DNA from: JAYUZR01 sp043751595 | Lineage (GTDB): Bacteria > Patescibacteriota > UBA1384 > CAILIB01 | Length of the DNA: 64,000 nucleotides | Direction of reading: 5' to 3' | NCBI GenBank assembly: GCA_043751595.1 | Contig: JAYUZR010000042.1 | Span: forward strand, 4,192 to 68,191 | In this document: positions 18,050 to 27,310 of the stretch, piece by piece | How positions within the stretch are numbered: the stretch's first letter is position 1 | Layout: every line of letters begins with the position of its first letter | The notes under the pieces: generated by a model | Databases searched by the model: none | What the model was told of the DNA's origin: nothing | What the model saw: the letters and a program-made list of their open reading frames with translations, nothing else | Made by a program: the position numbers and the translations under genes

Positions 18050-18823
18050 CTAGGCAATCAACCTAAGCAGCTCATCATGGAGAATACCGTTAGTGAGCAA
18101 GCAGCCACGCAGCTCGGCATCGTAGGATTGGTCTTCGCCCTCCAAGCTGGTTACCTTGCCGCCGGCTTCTTGCACTAATAAGGCAACAGCGGCCACATCC
18201 CAAGGCTTAGCCGTGGCGTTAATACTACCTATGAACCCACCAGCCGCCACCATGCAGGCACCGTATACCGTGCACGAATAGCTCGGGCGCTTGGCGCGCA
18301 TGCCACGTAGGCGGCCAGGAATCTCAGAGGCATCCGGGAGCCATGGTCTGGGCGCAATCTCGTGATGGACAATTTCATTAGTAAGACTGGTAGCAGTTGA
18401 AACATGAATCGGCTGGCCGTTTAAGAAGGCACCCTTTCCTTTTTCAGCACTAAACAGCCGACTCATGAAGGGATCAAGGCAAAAAGAGAGCACCGGCACG
18501 CCTTCAACCGTTAGCGCTAGAGAAAACATGGCAAGCGGCACCCCGTGTGCAAAGTTGCTGGTGCCGTCCATGGGATCGATCACCCAACTGCGCCCGCTAC
18601 TACCCGCCCGTACCCCCAACTCTTCACTTAGAATAGTATCTTGCGGAAACGCCTCACCCAGGGCGCGAGTTACCAGTGTATCGATGGCGACATCGGCCGC
18701 GGTCACCTCGCTGGAATCCTCTTTTCGCTCGAATGGCTTATTTATGCCAAAGTGCTCCAGCATGATTTTTCCGGCTTCTTGCGCCAAAGAATGGGCCAGC
18801 GTGTATTCTTGAATCAGTTGCAT
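18050..18823 (-). CDS. Inositol monophosphatase family enzyme
   Basis: A 257-residue Mg2+-dependent sugar- or inositol-phosphate phosphatase of the SuhB/CysQ/HisN fold. Metal ligands are in LSEELG (about 65-70) and DPMDGTSN (83-90), and the late WDVAAVALLVQEAGG block carries the third aspartate. The substrate cannot be told: inositol-1-phosphate, histidinol phosphate and PAP phosphatases share these motifs. TACACT is exactly six bases before the ATG. It is divergent from the glycosyltransferase gene, with 40 bases between starts. Confidence 0.92.
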   Translation of the reverse strand: MQLIQEYTLAHSLAQEAGKIMLEHFGINKPFERKEDSSEVTAADVAIDTLVTRALGEAFPQDTILSEELGVRAGSSGRSWVIDPMDGTSNFAHGVPLAMFSLALTVEGVPVLSFCLDPFMSRLFSAEKGKGAFLNGQPIHVSTATSLTNEIVHHEIAPRPWLPDASEIPGRLRGMRAKRPSYSCTVYGACMVAAGGFIGSINATAKPWDVAAVALLVQEAGGKVTSLEGEDQSYDAELRGCLLTNGILHDELLRLIA

Positions 18824-18863
18824 GCCGCAAGTGTAGTCGCTTTAGTTCTGCTAGACTAGATTA

Positions 18864-19937
18864 GTGAAACATTTGGCCATCGATGCTACGCACGTAGCCG
18901 CAACCCAACCCACGGGCGTAGAAAACTACACCGCCCAAGTGGTAACCCGCGCCACCAAACTACTCCTAGAAAAAGGCGTGAAGGTTAGCTGGATAGGAAA
19001 TGCTGCCGAGCCTCCGGCCAACATGCCCGCAGGTACTGCCTACGTACACTCGCCGTATCAGCCGCTCTGGAGTCAGACCGGGTTACTACGCACCCTTACC
19101 ACCCTTAAGCCTGATCTCTTTTTTGAGCCTTCGGGCCTCTTCCCGGTTTTGTATAGCGGAAAGACCGCCCTTACTGTGCACGATCTGGCCGTCTACCCCT
19201 ATCCTGATTATTTTACCCTTGGTCAACGGTTACGTTTGCGTCTTTTGCACAAGCGTAATGCCCAGCATAGCTCGCTTATTTTGACCCCGAGTGACGCCAC
19301 CAAAAAACAAGTGCAAAACTATTGGGGAATTGACGCTTCGCGTATTATTGCAACACTCTTGGCCAATGCCCTGCCCAATGGTACGCCAGAAGCCGTTGCG
19401 GTTCCCACCGAGTTTGTACTGTATCTTGGAAGAGTAGAAGAAAAGAAAAACCTCATCACCCTCGTGCAAGCACTGGCTGAGTGCCCTGGAACTAATCTGG
19501 TTATTGCCGGAAAAGATGGTGATAAAGCAGAGGCTGTGCACGCAACGATTGCCGCCCTCCCCGAAGAAGCGAGGAATCGCATCCATCTCATTGGGTATGT
19601 TTCTGATGCTCAAAAACTCTGGCTTTTGCAAAACGCCACCCTCTTTGTGGTCCCTGGCCTTGCCGAGGGATCGAGCATTCCTCTGCTTGAGGCGATGCAA
19701 TGTGGACGCGCTTGCTTAGTTGCAAAGGCTGGCCCATTACCCGAACTTGGCGCTGAGGCAGTTGCCTATATCGATGACGGGTTGAACGTCGATGCCTGGA
19801 AGCAACAGATTGAACAACTTATTACAGACCCTAAACGCCGTGAGAAAATGGCCTCTGCCAGTTTAGAACGATCCAAGCAATTTAGCTGGGATACCACTGC
19901 CGCTAGTACGGTCGAGGCATTACTGCGAAACCTCTAA
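18864..19937 (+). CDS. GT4-type glycosyltransferase
   Basis: A 357-residue GT-B fold glycosyltransferase of group 1 (GT4). The N-terminal half begins AIDATHVAATQPTGVENYT, the acceptor-side loop. The donor half shows YLGRVEEKKNLITLVQAL (about residue 190) and the E-x7-E type motif GLAEGSSIPLLEAMQCGRACLV (about 265-285), which binds a nucleotide sugar. It likely adds a sugar to a cell-surface glycan. It starts at GTG with TAGACT six bases upstream, hence probably leaderless. Its 3' end overlaps that of the convergent B3/B4 gene by 18 bases. Confidence 0.92.
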   Translation: MKHLAIDATHVAATQPTGVENYTAQVVTRATKLLLEKGVKVSWIGNAAEPPANMPAGTAYVHSPYQPLWSQTGLLRTLTTLKPDLFFEPSGLFPVLYSGKTALTVHDLAVYPYPDYFTLGQRLRLRLLHKRNAQHSSLILTPSDATKKQVQNYWGIDASRIIATLLANALPNGTPEAVAVPTEFVLYLGRVEEKKNLITLVQALAECPGTNLVIAGKDGDKAEAVHATIAALPEEARNRIHLIGYVSDAQKLWLLQNATLFVVPGLAEGSSIPLLEAMQCGRACLVAKAGPLPELGAEAVAYIDDGLNVDAWKQQIEQLITDPKRREKMASASLERSKQFSWDTTAASTVEALLRNL

Positions 19938-20606
19938 TTCTTGTACCACTTCGCTAGTTGCCTGCACGCCAAAATGCCGGGCAAGGCCATCAACCAATTC
20001 TGAGCGCACGGTCTCTAGTAATTCATCCGGTAAGGCTCCCAGGATTTCAGAAACGATCACAAAGCGCTTGGTTTCTGGGCTCATCGCCCCTTTTCCGGAC
20101 TGCCTCCAGACAAACTGGCGGGTGATGATATCATTTTCATCGCTGTAGCAGACCTCTCCCGCAGGTACCGGCTCGGGAGCTTGAGCACCAAGCGCCAAAA
20201 AGGTTTCTCCTTCGCGGGTAAGGCGGAGTTGCTTAGTTCCCTCAAGTTCATCTAGGTTAAAGCCACCCAGCGGCGTACAGTTACGCAAAGAAACCGTGTT
20301 GTATAAATCTACCAGCGGATTAATGCTCGGCACTCGCCCACCCTTGGCAATGCGCTTTGTCATGGCTGCCACCGAGCACGGGAACTTATTGTGATTCATG
20401 CCAGCAAAGGTATACGCCTCCTGCCAGGCTTTGATGTGCGGATGATCGACCATTTCTGGGGTAATGGCGTCTTGCGCTGCGGCGTATTCCTTACTTAGCG
20501 CCTCAATCGGCTCGGTACTTACCAGACCTTCACCCGAAACAAGCAAAATACGCATGCCGGGGAACTTTTTCCAAACCTCGGGGTGAACAGAAAGTAGTGA
20601 ACTCAT
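19920..20606 (-). CDS. Stand-alone B3/B4 tRNA-binding-domain protein
   Basis: A 228-residue protein consisting of a B3/B4 domain, the editing-type module otherwise found in the beta subunit of phenylalanyl-tRNA synthetase. The recognisable block is NPLVDLYNTVSLRNCTPLGG followed by a LxxTREGExFLALG strand and a late FVWRQS region. Stand-alone versions are thought to check aminoacyl-tRNAs or have unknown tasks. TACCAT lies seven bases before the ATG. It is convergent with the glycosyltransferase gene, with an 18-base 3' overlap. Confidence 0.85.
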   Translation of the reverse strand: MSSLLSVHPEVWKKFPGMRILLVSGEGLVSTEPIEALSKEYAAAQDAITPEMVDHPHIKAWQEAYTFAGMNHNKFPCSVAAMTKRIAKGGRVPSINPLVDLYNTVSLRNCTPLGGFNLDELEGTKQLRLTREGETFLALGAQAPEPVPAGEVCYSDENDIITRQFVWRQSGKGAMSPETKRFVIVSEILGALPDELLETVRSELVDGLARHFGVQATSEVVQELEVSQ

Positions 20607-20748
20607 ACGGCCTATGGTAGCAGGAAACTATCCTGCAGCGGACGCTTGGTAACTGCAAAAGGCTTTACACTCACGCAACTTCGGCGTAGACCAAGCCTCG
20701 TCTCTGCGCTGTTCCAGCGGCGCGGAAAAGTACCTTAGGAGGAAAAGG

Positions 20749-21399
20749 TTGGAAGATACCTATTTAATTGAACTTGCCCAAGGGCTAAAGGCGGCTATCT
20801 GCCCTTGGCCCCTAGATGCAGCGGGGCGGGTAATTGTTACCTGCCCAGATCCTCGAATCAAGAGCGGGGCTCGGGTTGGATCGCTAGTTTTTAGTCGCAA
20901 TCCAGAAAAGCTACTAGAATATGGAGCCTTATCCTTAGTGCAGCATCCCGGTGAGTGCAAAGCGGCGAAAGTCCACTTCTGTGGACGACTCGACTGCAGC
21001 CATGCAAATCATCAAGAAGTCTCTAAAAAAAGACTGGCGACCGTTGCGGAAAACCTGGGAACTCACTTTGGGGGTGACCTTCCGAGTGAGTACTGGGACG
21101 AACGCGCGCCAATTCGCGGACTCACCTATCTATGGAATGGCCCAGCCGGCCATACCATAGATGTTGGGATGCTCGCTCTGTTTTCCGTTGAGGGGTTTAT
21201 TCTCGAAGCCTGTGCGGGCTACGAGGAGCTCGTGCGAGTATTAATTCTACTCGCCACTGCAACCCAGATGGCGAATCGACCGATGACCTTGGTCGTGGCT
21301 CAGTCTCACCAGCCGGTGTTCTCATCGGTAGAGATTGAGGCCCTGGCGGAGATAGCCAAGTGCGTAGAAGTACTCTACGTCGAGACACACAACAAGTAA
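20749..21399 (+). CDS. Hypothetical soluble protein
   Basis: An unrecognised 216-residue protein without membrane segments. It contains five cysteines, including FCGRLDCSHANH in the middle (about residues 77-88), a possible metal-binding patch. Strands and a helix follow (LEACAGYEELVRVLILLATATQM). The start is an unusual TTG at 20749, chosen because a strong TAGGAGG lies eight bases upstream and no ATG fits. A very good terminator follows. It seems to be a single-gene unit between the B3/B4 gene and the SulP transporter. Confidence 0.6.
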   Translation: MEDTYLIELAQGLKAAICPWPLDAAGRVIVTCPDPRIKSGARVGSLVFSRNPEKLLEYGALSLVQHPGECKAAKVHFCGRLDCSHANHQEVSKKRLATVAENLGTHFGGDLPSEYWDERAPIRGLTYLWNGPAGHTIDVGMLALFSVEGFILEACAGYEELVRVLILLATATQMANRPMTLVVAQSHQPVFSSVEIEALAEIAKCVEVLYVETHNK

Positions 21400-21409
21400 A
21401 AAACACGAC

Positions 21410-21441
21410 CGCGCCCTCTCGTATGGGGCGCGTTTTTGTTT
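21410..21441 (+). terminator. Rho-independent terminator
   Basis: The stem CGCGCCC / GGGCGCG with a nine-base loop is followed at once by TTTTTGTTT. It ends the transcript of the hypothetical gene at 20749. Confidence 0.93.
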
Positions 21442-21512
21442 CAGAAAAGGTTCACTTTTCCACTCTCCAAAGCATTAACAACTACTTGACCGTAATCGTC
21501 ACACCAAGACCC

Positions 21513-21541
21513 TTGCAGGAGCAAAAAAAGAAGACTATATT
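21513..21541 (+). promoter_or_regulatory. Promoter of the SulP transporter gene
   Basis: TTGCAG (21513-21518) and TATATT (21536-21541) are 17 bases apart. Transcription would begin near 21548, giving a leader of about 70 bases before the ATG at 21618. A short frame starting at ATG 21545 overlaps the transporter start; whether it is a leader peptide is unknown. Confidence 0.6.
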
Positions 21542-21617
21542 CCGATGCGTCGCTCTAAACGGAGGGACTTTCTTACGCTTTCTTTTTATTTACAAACAAT
21601 TCGCACTTTCCGCTCAC

Positions 21618-23243
21618 ATGGATATTGCTCAGCGCCTCAAGCAGAACTGGAAATCAGGCCTTACCGTCTCCCTGGTTTCTATCCCCCTCTCCATTTCACT
21701 TGCTGTTGCGTCTCAAACTACTCCAACTGCCGGAATCATCACTGCAATCTGGGCCGGACTTATTGCTGCGCTCTTTGGAGGCAGTAACTTTAACATCGTG
21801 GGCCCTACTGGGGCCCTTTCTGGTTTAGTAGGGGCCTACGCGATTGCCCATGGAGCCGATACCCTACCAACCCTTGCGGTGGTTTCGGGCCTTATTATTT
21901 TGATTGCCTACCTCGCTAAGCTAGAGCGCTTCTTGGTTTTTGTACCTGGCAGCACTATGCAGGGCTTTACCTTGGGCGTTGCCTTCGTGATTGGTCTTAA
22001 CCAGCTTAATTACGCACTTGGTTTAAGCGGGCTTACTAGGCACGAAAAGTTTATAGACAACCTAGGTGAGTCACTTAAGCATGTGGGCCAAACCTCAGGC
22101 GCAACCTTTTTTGTCTTCTTAGTTTTCTTAGTGGCAATGTTTGCCCTACTTAAACTGGTACCCAAGATTCCAGGCGCCATCCTCCTTTCTCCTATTGGTA
22201 TTTTACTCGGCTACGCTACCACTAACGGGTATATTCACCTTCCACTACAAACCCTTGCCGGCAAATACGGCGATCTTGGCCGCAATATCATCCAACTTCC
22301 TCATTTTGCTTTTGTCAGCGATACCGTAGTAGCCGCCTTCGGCGTTGCGCTGGTCGCCATTTTGGAGACGATGATCTCCGCCAAAATTGCCGACACCATG
22401 AGCAAGACTCGCCATAATGAGCGTAAAGAAATGCTTGGCCTTGGCCTCGCCAATATCGCTTCTGGCTTGGCAGGTGGAATCCCTGCCACGGCTGCACTGG
22501 CGCGTACCTCGCTCAACGTTAAGACTCACGCTACCCACTCTACTTCTGCCGCTATTAGCTCGGTTTGTATCGCTATTATCTCTGGGGCTTTGATCACCTA
22601 CTTTAAGTTCATCCCCATGGCGGTAATCGGTGCCATCCTGGTATTTGTGGCAGCCCGCATGGTAGAGGTGCACCACTTTAAGCGCATGTGGAAGTTTGAT
22701 CGCTTCAATTTCTGGCTGGCGCTTTCCGTAGCAGCTATCACGGTTGCCACCGATCCTATTATGGGAATCCTTATCGGAACAGCGGTAAGTGCGGTTATCT
22801 TCCTGGAAAAGCTTTCACATGGCACGGCACAGATCTGGACTGGTGATAAAAAAGGCAGCAAGGTTGATGAGTTCCGCGGCGACAAACTTGGAAAGTTAAG
22901 TGGCGATGCCGAGGTACTTACCTACTCTATCCGCGGCCAGCTTATCTACCTTAATGCCCAGGCGCATGTTTCTCGCTTTGAAAAAGGCCTGGCCCGTCAG
23001 TACACCAGTGTTATTTTGCACCTGAAAGATCTTACTGCTCTTGATGCTGATGGCATTGAAGCCCTTAATGAGATTATTACGATTTGTCAGTCTCACAAGG
23101 TAGATGTCTGCCTGGCTTGTGCCTCCGCGCCTATCCTAGAGCAACTACAGGATGAACTTTCTCAGTTTAAAAACCTACAAAAACACCACCGCGTCTGCCC
23201 AAATAGCCCTGCCGCCCTCGAGGCCCTTGGCTTTGCCACGTAG
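21618..23243 (+). CDS. SulP-family anion transporter with STAS domain
   Basis: A 541-residue SLC26/SulP anion transporter. The N-terminus (LKQNWKSGLTVSLVSIPLSISLAVASQTTPTAGIITA) is the classic first helix pair. NIVGPTGALSGLVGAYA follows, and then about a dozen membrane segments to residue 420. From about residue 430 there is a cytoplasmic STAS domain with an LDADGIEALNEI helix. Substrate may be sulphate, bicarbonate or another anion; no carbonic anhydrase or sulphate gene is adjacent to decide. The frame is open far upstream, but homology starts at 21618. Confidence 0.92.
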   Translation: MDIAQRLKQNWKSGLTVSLVSIPLSISLAVASQTTPTAGIITAIWAGLIAALFGGSNFNIVGPTGALSGLVGAYAIAHGADTLPTLAVVSGLIILIAYLAKLERFLVFVPGSTMQGFTLGVAFVIGLNQLNYALGLSGLTRHEKFIDNLGESLKHVGQTSGATFFVFLVFLVAMFALLKLVPKIPGAILLSPIGILLGYATTNGYIHLPLQTLAGKYGDLGRNIIQLPHFAFVSDTVVAAFGVALVAILETMISAKIADTMSKTRHNERKEMLGLGLANIASGLAGGIPATAALARTSLNVKTHATHSTSAAISSVCIAIISGALITYFKFIPMAVIGAILVFVAARMVEVHHFKRMWKFDRFNFWLALSVAAITVATDPIMGILIGTAVSAVIFLEKLSHGTAQIWTGDKKGSKVDEFRGDKLGKLSGDAEVLTYSIRGQLIYLNAQAHVSRFEKGLARQYTSVILHLKDLTALDADGIEALNEIITICQSHKVDVCLACASAPILEQLQDELSQFKNLQKHHRVCPNSPAALEALGFAT

Positions 23244-23312
23244 GTATCTACCCCTTCTCGCTCAAAATGCGCCCAGGTGGCGCGTTTTTGATTACTCCTC
23301 TATACTCCCGCC

Positions 23313-24971
23313 ATGCTTTTACGACTTCATGTTGAAGAAAAATCGATAGGAACTACCAGTCTCCTCTCCCATTGCACGCTCGAGCTCACCGCCCGGCGCA
23401 AAGTTGGCATACTCGGAAGAAATGGTACGGGCAAAAGTACCCTGCTTCGCCTGCTTTCTGGCGATGATGACCAGTTTTATGGTACCCGCCAAACCAAGCC
23501 CAATCTTAACTTGTTGATGACGGCCCAGGAGCACGAAGATGTAGCCGATTGGACGGTTTTTGCGTATTTACTGGCTGCCGTCCCCGAGTACACGCCACTT
23601 AAACTGCGGATGCAGCACTTTGAGGCTAACCCCTCACCCACGCTCGATGAGGCCTCCGTATATATTGCTGACGAAGAACGCTTTCGTGACCAGGGGTTTT
23701 ATCAACTAGAATCCAAGGCCGAAGAATATCTAGAAGCCTTTGGTTTACCGGCCAAAAAGTATGCTATCGCCACCATCGCCAGCCTTTCTGGTGGCCAACG
23801 GCGTTTCGTGGAACTCTGTCGCTGCATGCTGAGTGGTGCCGAAGTACTCTTGCTGGATGAACCAACTAATCACATGGATAGCTATGCCAAGATTCGGTTT
23901 ATGGATTGGTTCGCCAACACCGATGCTAGCGTTTGCATGGTTAGTCATGATCGCGATGTGCTGGAGCTAGTAGATGAGATTTATGAACTACGCGAAAACA
24001 GGCTGGTTCGCTTTATTGGCGGCTATAGCCAGTACCTTCTGCAAAACGCTAATCGCACCCTAAGCGAAGTGCAAGAGTGGGAGCAGGGTCAGAATAAACT
24101 GGCGCGACTTAAGGGCCAGCTGCAAACGGCCCATAACCGAAAGCAAGCAGCTAAATCTGATAAAGGAAGGGATCAGGCTAAGACCAAAGAGTTGCAGATT
24201 ACTCGCTCGATTAAGAGCCTGAGTCAGGGACTAGAAAAGCCGGTCTTTTGGATTGATCAAGAAACCTTGGCCGCCGTTAGCCCCACCGTGCTCGAAGGCT
24301 ACGAGAAATATAAGGCCAAGAATATTCACATTGCCACGAGTAAGGAGCGCGATGAAGAAGTTACTCTCCTTATTTTGCGCAAAGTAAGCGCAGGCTGGAA
24401 CGATACCCTCCTGTTTGAGCCAGTAGATCTTAAGCTCAAGTTTGGCGACCGCGTACGGTTGCTTGGGCGCAACGGTGCCGGCAAAAGCACGCTACTTAAG
24501 GCAATACGCGGTGCCTATGAAGAAGTCTGGGTGCCCAACCTGCACACCGCCGGCACCGTACAGCTGCACGACGATGTAAGAATTGGTTTTTACTCCCAAG
24601 AAACTCCGGTCAATTTGTTTGATTTGCCCCTGCGCGACGCCATCGAACAAATCTATCTAGAAGAAGAGATTCCTATCACCACTACCCAGGTCAATTCTCT
24701 CCTCGGGAGCTACTTATTTAATCCCTTAGTTGATGGTCATGCGCTGGTGCGCAACCTCTCCGGTGGCCAGCGGGCACGGTTGCAAATTATTCGGATGCTG
24801 GCCAACGAGCCAAATCTACTTATTTTGGATGAGCCAACCAACCACCTCGATCTCCCTTCGATTGAGGAGCTGGAGAGGGCGCTCACCTCGTTTGGCGGTG
24901 CCTTAATCTACGTTTCGCATGATACCCACTTTGCCGCGCGAGTGCCGGCGTTTGAGATAGAAATCCGCTAG
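23313..24971 (+). CDS. ABC-F family ATPase
   Basis: A 552-residue soluble protein with two ABC ATPase domains and no membrane part, as in EttA, Uup or antibiotic-resistance ABC-F proteins, which act at the ribosomal E site. Domain 1 has GRNGTGKST, LSGGQRR and LLLDEPTNHMD. The linker is charged (about residues 245-310). Domain 2 has GRNGAGKST, LSGGQRAR and LILDEPTNHLD. A third-domain extension is not apparent. Which ABC-F subgroup it is cannot be told. TATACT lies exactly six bases before the ATG, so the mRNA is probably leaderless. Confidence 0.94.
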   Translation: MLLRLHVEEKSIGTTSLLSHCTLELTARRKVGILGRNGTGKSTLLRLLSGDDDQFYGTRQTKPNLNLLMTAQEHEDVADWTVFAYLLAAVPEYTPLKLRMQHFEANPSPTLDEASVYIADEERFRDQGFYQLESKAEEYLEAFGLPAKKYAIATIASLSGGQRRFVELCRCMLSGAEVLLLDEPTNHMDSYAKIRFMDWFANTDASVCMVSHDRDVLELVDEIYELRENRLVRFIGGYSQYLLQNANRTLSEVQEWEQGQNKLARLKGQLQTAHNRKQAAKSDKGRDQAKTKELQITRSIKSLSQGLEKPVFWIDQETLAAVSPTVLEGYEKYKAKNIHIATSKERDEEVTLLILRKVSAGWNDTLLFEPVDLKLKFGDRVRLLGRNGAGKSTLLKAIRGAYEEVWVPNLHTAGTVQLHDDVRIGFYSQETPVNLFDLPLRDAIEQIYLEEEIPITTTQVNSLLGSYLFNPLVDGHALVRNLSGGQRARLQIIRMLANEPNLLILDEPTNHLDLPSIEELERALTSFGGALIYVSHDTHFAARVPAFEIEIR

Positions 24972-25009
24972 CTTCGCCTTTTTCATCTTCATGAAATAGA
25001 ATAAAGGGG

Positions 25010-26047
25010 ATGAAACCCCCAAAAGCACTATGGATAGGAATTGGCCTTGGCGCCTTAGCCTATTTGGTGTGCATGGGAATTGCCCTTGCCAGTGGCGTGC
25101 AGGTTATTACGCCGGTAGTTGCCGTGCATCCAACAAAAACCAGGCCACTATTACCGCCAAAAACAGGTCCGGTAGCAGAATCACCCACCGAGGTATTTAC
25201 CCGGCAAGCACTTGAGTTGGTGGATGAGAAAGGCACGCCGGACGCCATCGCCTTTGTCCAAAAACGCCTTACCGAAGACCCAACCCTGGCCCGCAGCTGC
25301 CACGGGGTGATGCATGAAATCGGGCACGAAACCCTTGAACACCATACCTACCAAGAGGCCCTAAGCTTTGATACCAAGGTGTGCGGCTCGGGATATCTGC
25401 ACGGCATTGTCGAGCGCGCTTTTAGTAAGGAGCCCGACCCCGCTACGGCTTTAGCCAAGTTTTGCACCTCGCGAGATGGGCGTTGCGTACACGGACTGGG
25501 CCACGGCGTACTCCTGCACACTGAGGGTGATATTAGTGAGGCAATTCCTCTTTGCTCCCTACTTACCAGAGAAAGTCGCTCGTACTGTGCAGAAGGGTTA
25601 TTTATGGAGCACTTTGGCAAAGATAGCACCGGTAATTTGAAGTTAACCGAAGACGATACCCACTTACTTGATGCCTGTCACGGGCTACGTAGTCCTTACG
25701 CCGATGCCTGCTATTTTTACGGACCAACCAGCTACTTGGGCCGGCATACGGATGATTTTACTGGTGCATTAACCTGGTGCCGCGCCCTGGGTGGCGGGAG
25801 TAATTGCATTCGTGGAGTAGGTAGTCGTGCGATGAAATATCATATTGATGAACCTTCCTATTCGTGGAAGTTGTGTGCAGGATTATCTAATAGCGAAAAA
25901 GGGATTTGTACTGATGGCGCTATTGGCTATCTATTGGTGCACACCGAGAGTTTTCAACCTGCCAAAGACTTTTGCGCCACGCTTACTGGCGATGATCGGA
26001 GTCTGTGCGATGCTGCCATTTTAAAGCGAAGGCATTGGTTTGATTGA
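25010..26047 (+). CDS. Membrane-anchored Cys/His repeat protein
   Basis: A 345-residue protein with an N-terminal membrane segment (about residues 7-29), a Pro-rich linker and then a domain built from repeated Cys-x-x-Gly units: CHGVMHEIGH, CGSGYLHGIVE, CVHGLGHGVLL, CAEGLFMEHFG, CHGLRSPYADAC, CIRGVGSRAM and CTDGAIGYLL. The early units hold paired His and Cys residues suited to metal or haem binding, or to disulfides. I do not know a function. TAGAAT ends seven bases before the ATG. The stop is TGA. Confidence 0.75.
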   Translation: MKPPKALWIGIGLGALAYLVCMGIALASGVQVITPVVAVHPTKTRPLLPPKTGPVAESPTEVFTRQALELVDEKGTPDAIAFVQKRLTEDPTLARSCHGVMHEIGHETLEHHTYQEALSFDTKVCGSGYLHGIVERAFSKEPDPATALAKFCTSRDGRCVHGLGHGVLLHTEGDISEAIPLCSLLTRESRSYCAEGLFMEHFGKDSTGNLKLTEDDTHLLDACHGLRSPYADACYFYGPTSYLGRHTDDFTGALTWCRALGGGSNCIRGVGSRAMKYHIDEPSYSWKLCAGLSNSEKGICTDGAIGYLLVHTESFQPAKDFCATLTGDDRSLCDAAILKRRHWFD

Positions 26048-26064
26048 TTAGTAGCTCTAGGAGG

Positions 26065-26093
26065 TCGACAAAAAGAGACTTTTGTGGTATAAG
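26065..26093 (+). promoter_or_regulatory. Consensus-like promoter of the GH18 gene
   Basis: TCGACA (26065-26070) and TATAAG (26088-26093) are 17 bases apart, a near-consensus sigma-70 promoter. The expected leader is about 40 bases and contains a CCTCA-CATT-TGAGG hairpin (26104-26117). This differs from the leaderless starts of most neighbours. Confidence 0.65.
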
Positions 26094-26141
26094 ACAGCGT
26101 CAACCTCACATTTGAGGACCTGACAGAATTGAGTATTGGAC

Positions 26142-27158
26142 ATGAACAAATTGAAGTTTATCTGGCTGGTGGCAGCCCTGACCCTTTGGGCAGGCACTGC
26201 CTTCGCCCAAGTCTTGCCGCCTTCCGGCGGCTTCGTCTCGGGTGGTCAGGGCACTCCGCCCAACCCGCCCAGTCGCCGCTTTACGCCACCACCAGCTCTC
26301 CCGCGTACGCAAGTGCGTGAAGGGTACCTGCCGGCCTACCGGTTTGACTCGGTCAACCTGGCAGAGGTTGGCCGTAATTTTGACCGCGTCATCATCTTCT
26401 CCGTCGGCCCCACGGCCGAAGGAGAGATCGATCTGACCGGGGTCGGCAACCTCGGGATCGTCAAGCGACTCAAGGATGCCGGCGTCAAGCAGGTATTTCT
26501 GGCGGTTGGCGGGGCGAATCGCTCTTCCAACATGCTGAGCGTCTGCTCGCAGTCGCCGCTCCGCGCGGCCTTCGTCACCAACCTTGTTGAACTCTGCAAT
26601 GCTAGCAACATTGACGGGGTAGACTTGGATTGGGAAGAAGAGACTCCGCAAGCCAAGGCGGCAGCCAAGCCCTATCTGAACCAACTGATCGTCGATCTCT
26701 CCTCCGCCCTACACGGCGTGGGAAAGAAGGTTTCCGCCGCCGTCTCCGATCGGGAGCAACTTACCTCAAGCGCAGTCGTTGCCCTGGACCTTCTGCATCT
26801 GATGCTCTATGAGCAGCGGGCGCAAGAGGGACACAGCACCTTCGACTACGCCGAACGAGAGGTTACCGAGTGGTCGCTGCGGGTTAGCCCAGTCAAGATA
26901 TCGTTGGGAGTTCCTTTCTTCGGAAAGAACCTCGCCACCGGTGATGCTAAGACTTACGCCGACCTGGTCGGCATGGTCAAAGCTGCCGGCAGCGACATCA
27001 ACTTGGACATGGTCGCCGGGTACTCCTACAACGGACCTGCAACCATCGCGCGGAAGCTGGCATTCGCCAAGTCTCGCGGACTGGGCGCGGTCTTTGCCTG
27101 GGAGATAGGCCAGGATGCACCAGGAGCAGATTCTCTCGGAAAACTCTTCGCGAAATAG
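26142..27158 (+). CDS. Exported GH18-type (chitinase-like) hydrolase
   Basis: About 338 residues: a signal peptide ending AGTAFAQ near residue 23, a Pro/Gly-rich spacer, then a GH18 TIM barrel. The catalytic DxxDxDxE motif is DGVDLDWE, with Glu165 as the acid. FLAVGG before it and GLGAVFAWEIGQD near the end are the other barrel landmarks. It should cut beta-1,4-N-acetylglucosamine links (chitin or peptidoglycan-like) outside the cell. A TTG six bases upstream could extend it by two residues; ATG is preferred. Base composition is clearly higher in G+C than its neighbours (42 of 60 bases at 26401-26460), with matching codon choice, so recent transfer is possible. Confidence 0.88.
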   Translation: MNKLKFIWLVAALTLWAGTAFAQVLPPSGGFVSGGQGTPPNPPSRRFTPPPALPRTQVREGYLPAYRFDSVNLAEVGRNFDRVIIFSVGPTAEGEIDLTGVGNLGIVKRLKDAGVKQVFLAVGGANRSSNMLSVCSQSPLRAAFVTNLVELCNASNIDGVDLDWEEETPQAKAAAKPYLNQLIVDLSSALHGVGKKVSAAVSDREQLTSSAVVALDLLHLMLYEQRAQEGHSTFDYAEREVTEWSLRVSPVKISLGVPFFGKNLATGDAKTYADLVGMVKAAGSDINLDMVAGYSYNGPATIARKLAFAKSRGLGAVFAWEIGQDAPGADSLGKLFAK

Positions 27159-27179
27159 AAAGAAAGGATGGTGATACTC

Positions 27180-27216
27180 AAAAGGCCCTCGAGGATTCGG
27201 GGGCTTTTTGCTTTTT
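27180..27216 (+). terminator. Terminator of the GH18 gene
   Basis: The stem GCCCTCG / CGGGGGC contains one T-G pair, has AAAAG before it and TTTTTGCTTTTT after it. Confidence 0.88.
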
Positions 27217-27257
27217 GTACTTTGTTGGCTATAGGAGCAGGATATTCTCATTAAAAA

Positions 27258-27309
27258 TGCGACTCGCTAAGCTGAAGGTGTAAGCCAATCAGTAACTAGG
27301 AGAGTCGCA
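27258..27309 (+). promoter_or_regulatory. Hairpin over the transposase ribosome site
   Basis: TGCGACTC (27258-27265, inside the left terminal repeat) is complementary to GAGTCGCA (27302-27309), which overlaps the AGGAG ribosome site (27298-27302) of the transposase. Transcripts entering from outside would fold and hide the ribosome site, while transcripts starting inside would not. This is inference from the pairing. Confidence 0.55.
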
Positions 27310-27310
27310 C

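Noticed and set aside
21545..21787. A frame of 80 codons starting in the leader of the SulP gene
   Set aside because: It overlaps the transporter's coding sequence in another frame and has an unusual Cys/Arg-rich composition. A short leader peptide cannot be excluded, but there is no evidence for it.
26045..26047. Possible recoding of TGA as in SR1/Gracilibacteria
   Set aside because: TGA ends several genes at sensible lengths, including this one and the overlaps at 34432 and 47148, and no conserved domain is interrupted by TGA.
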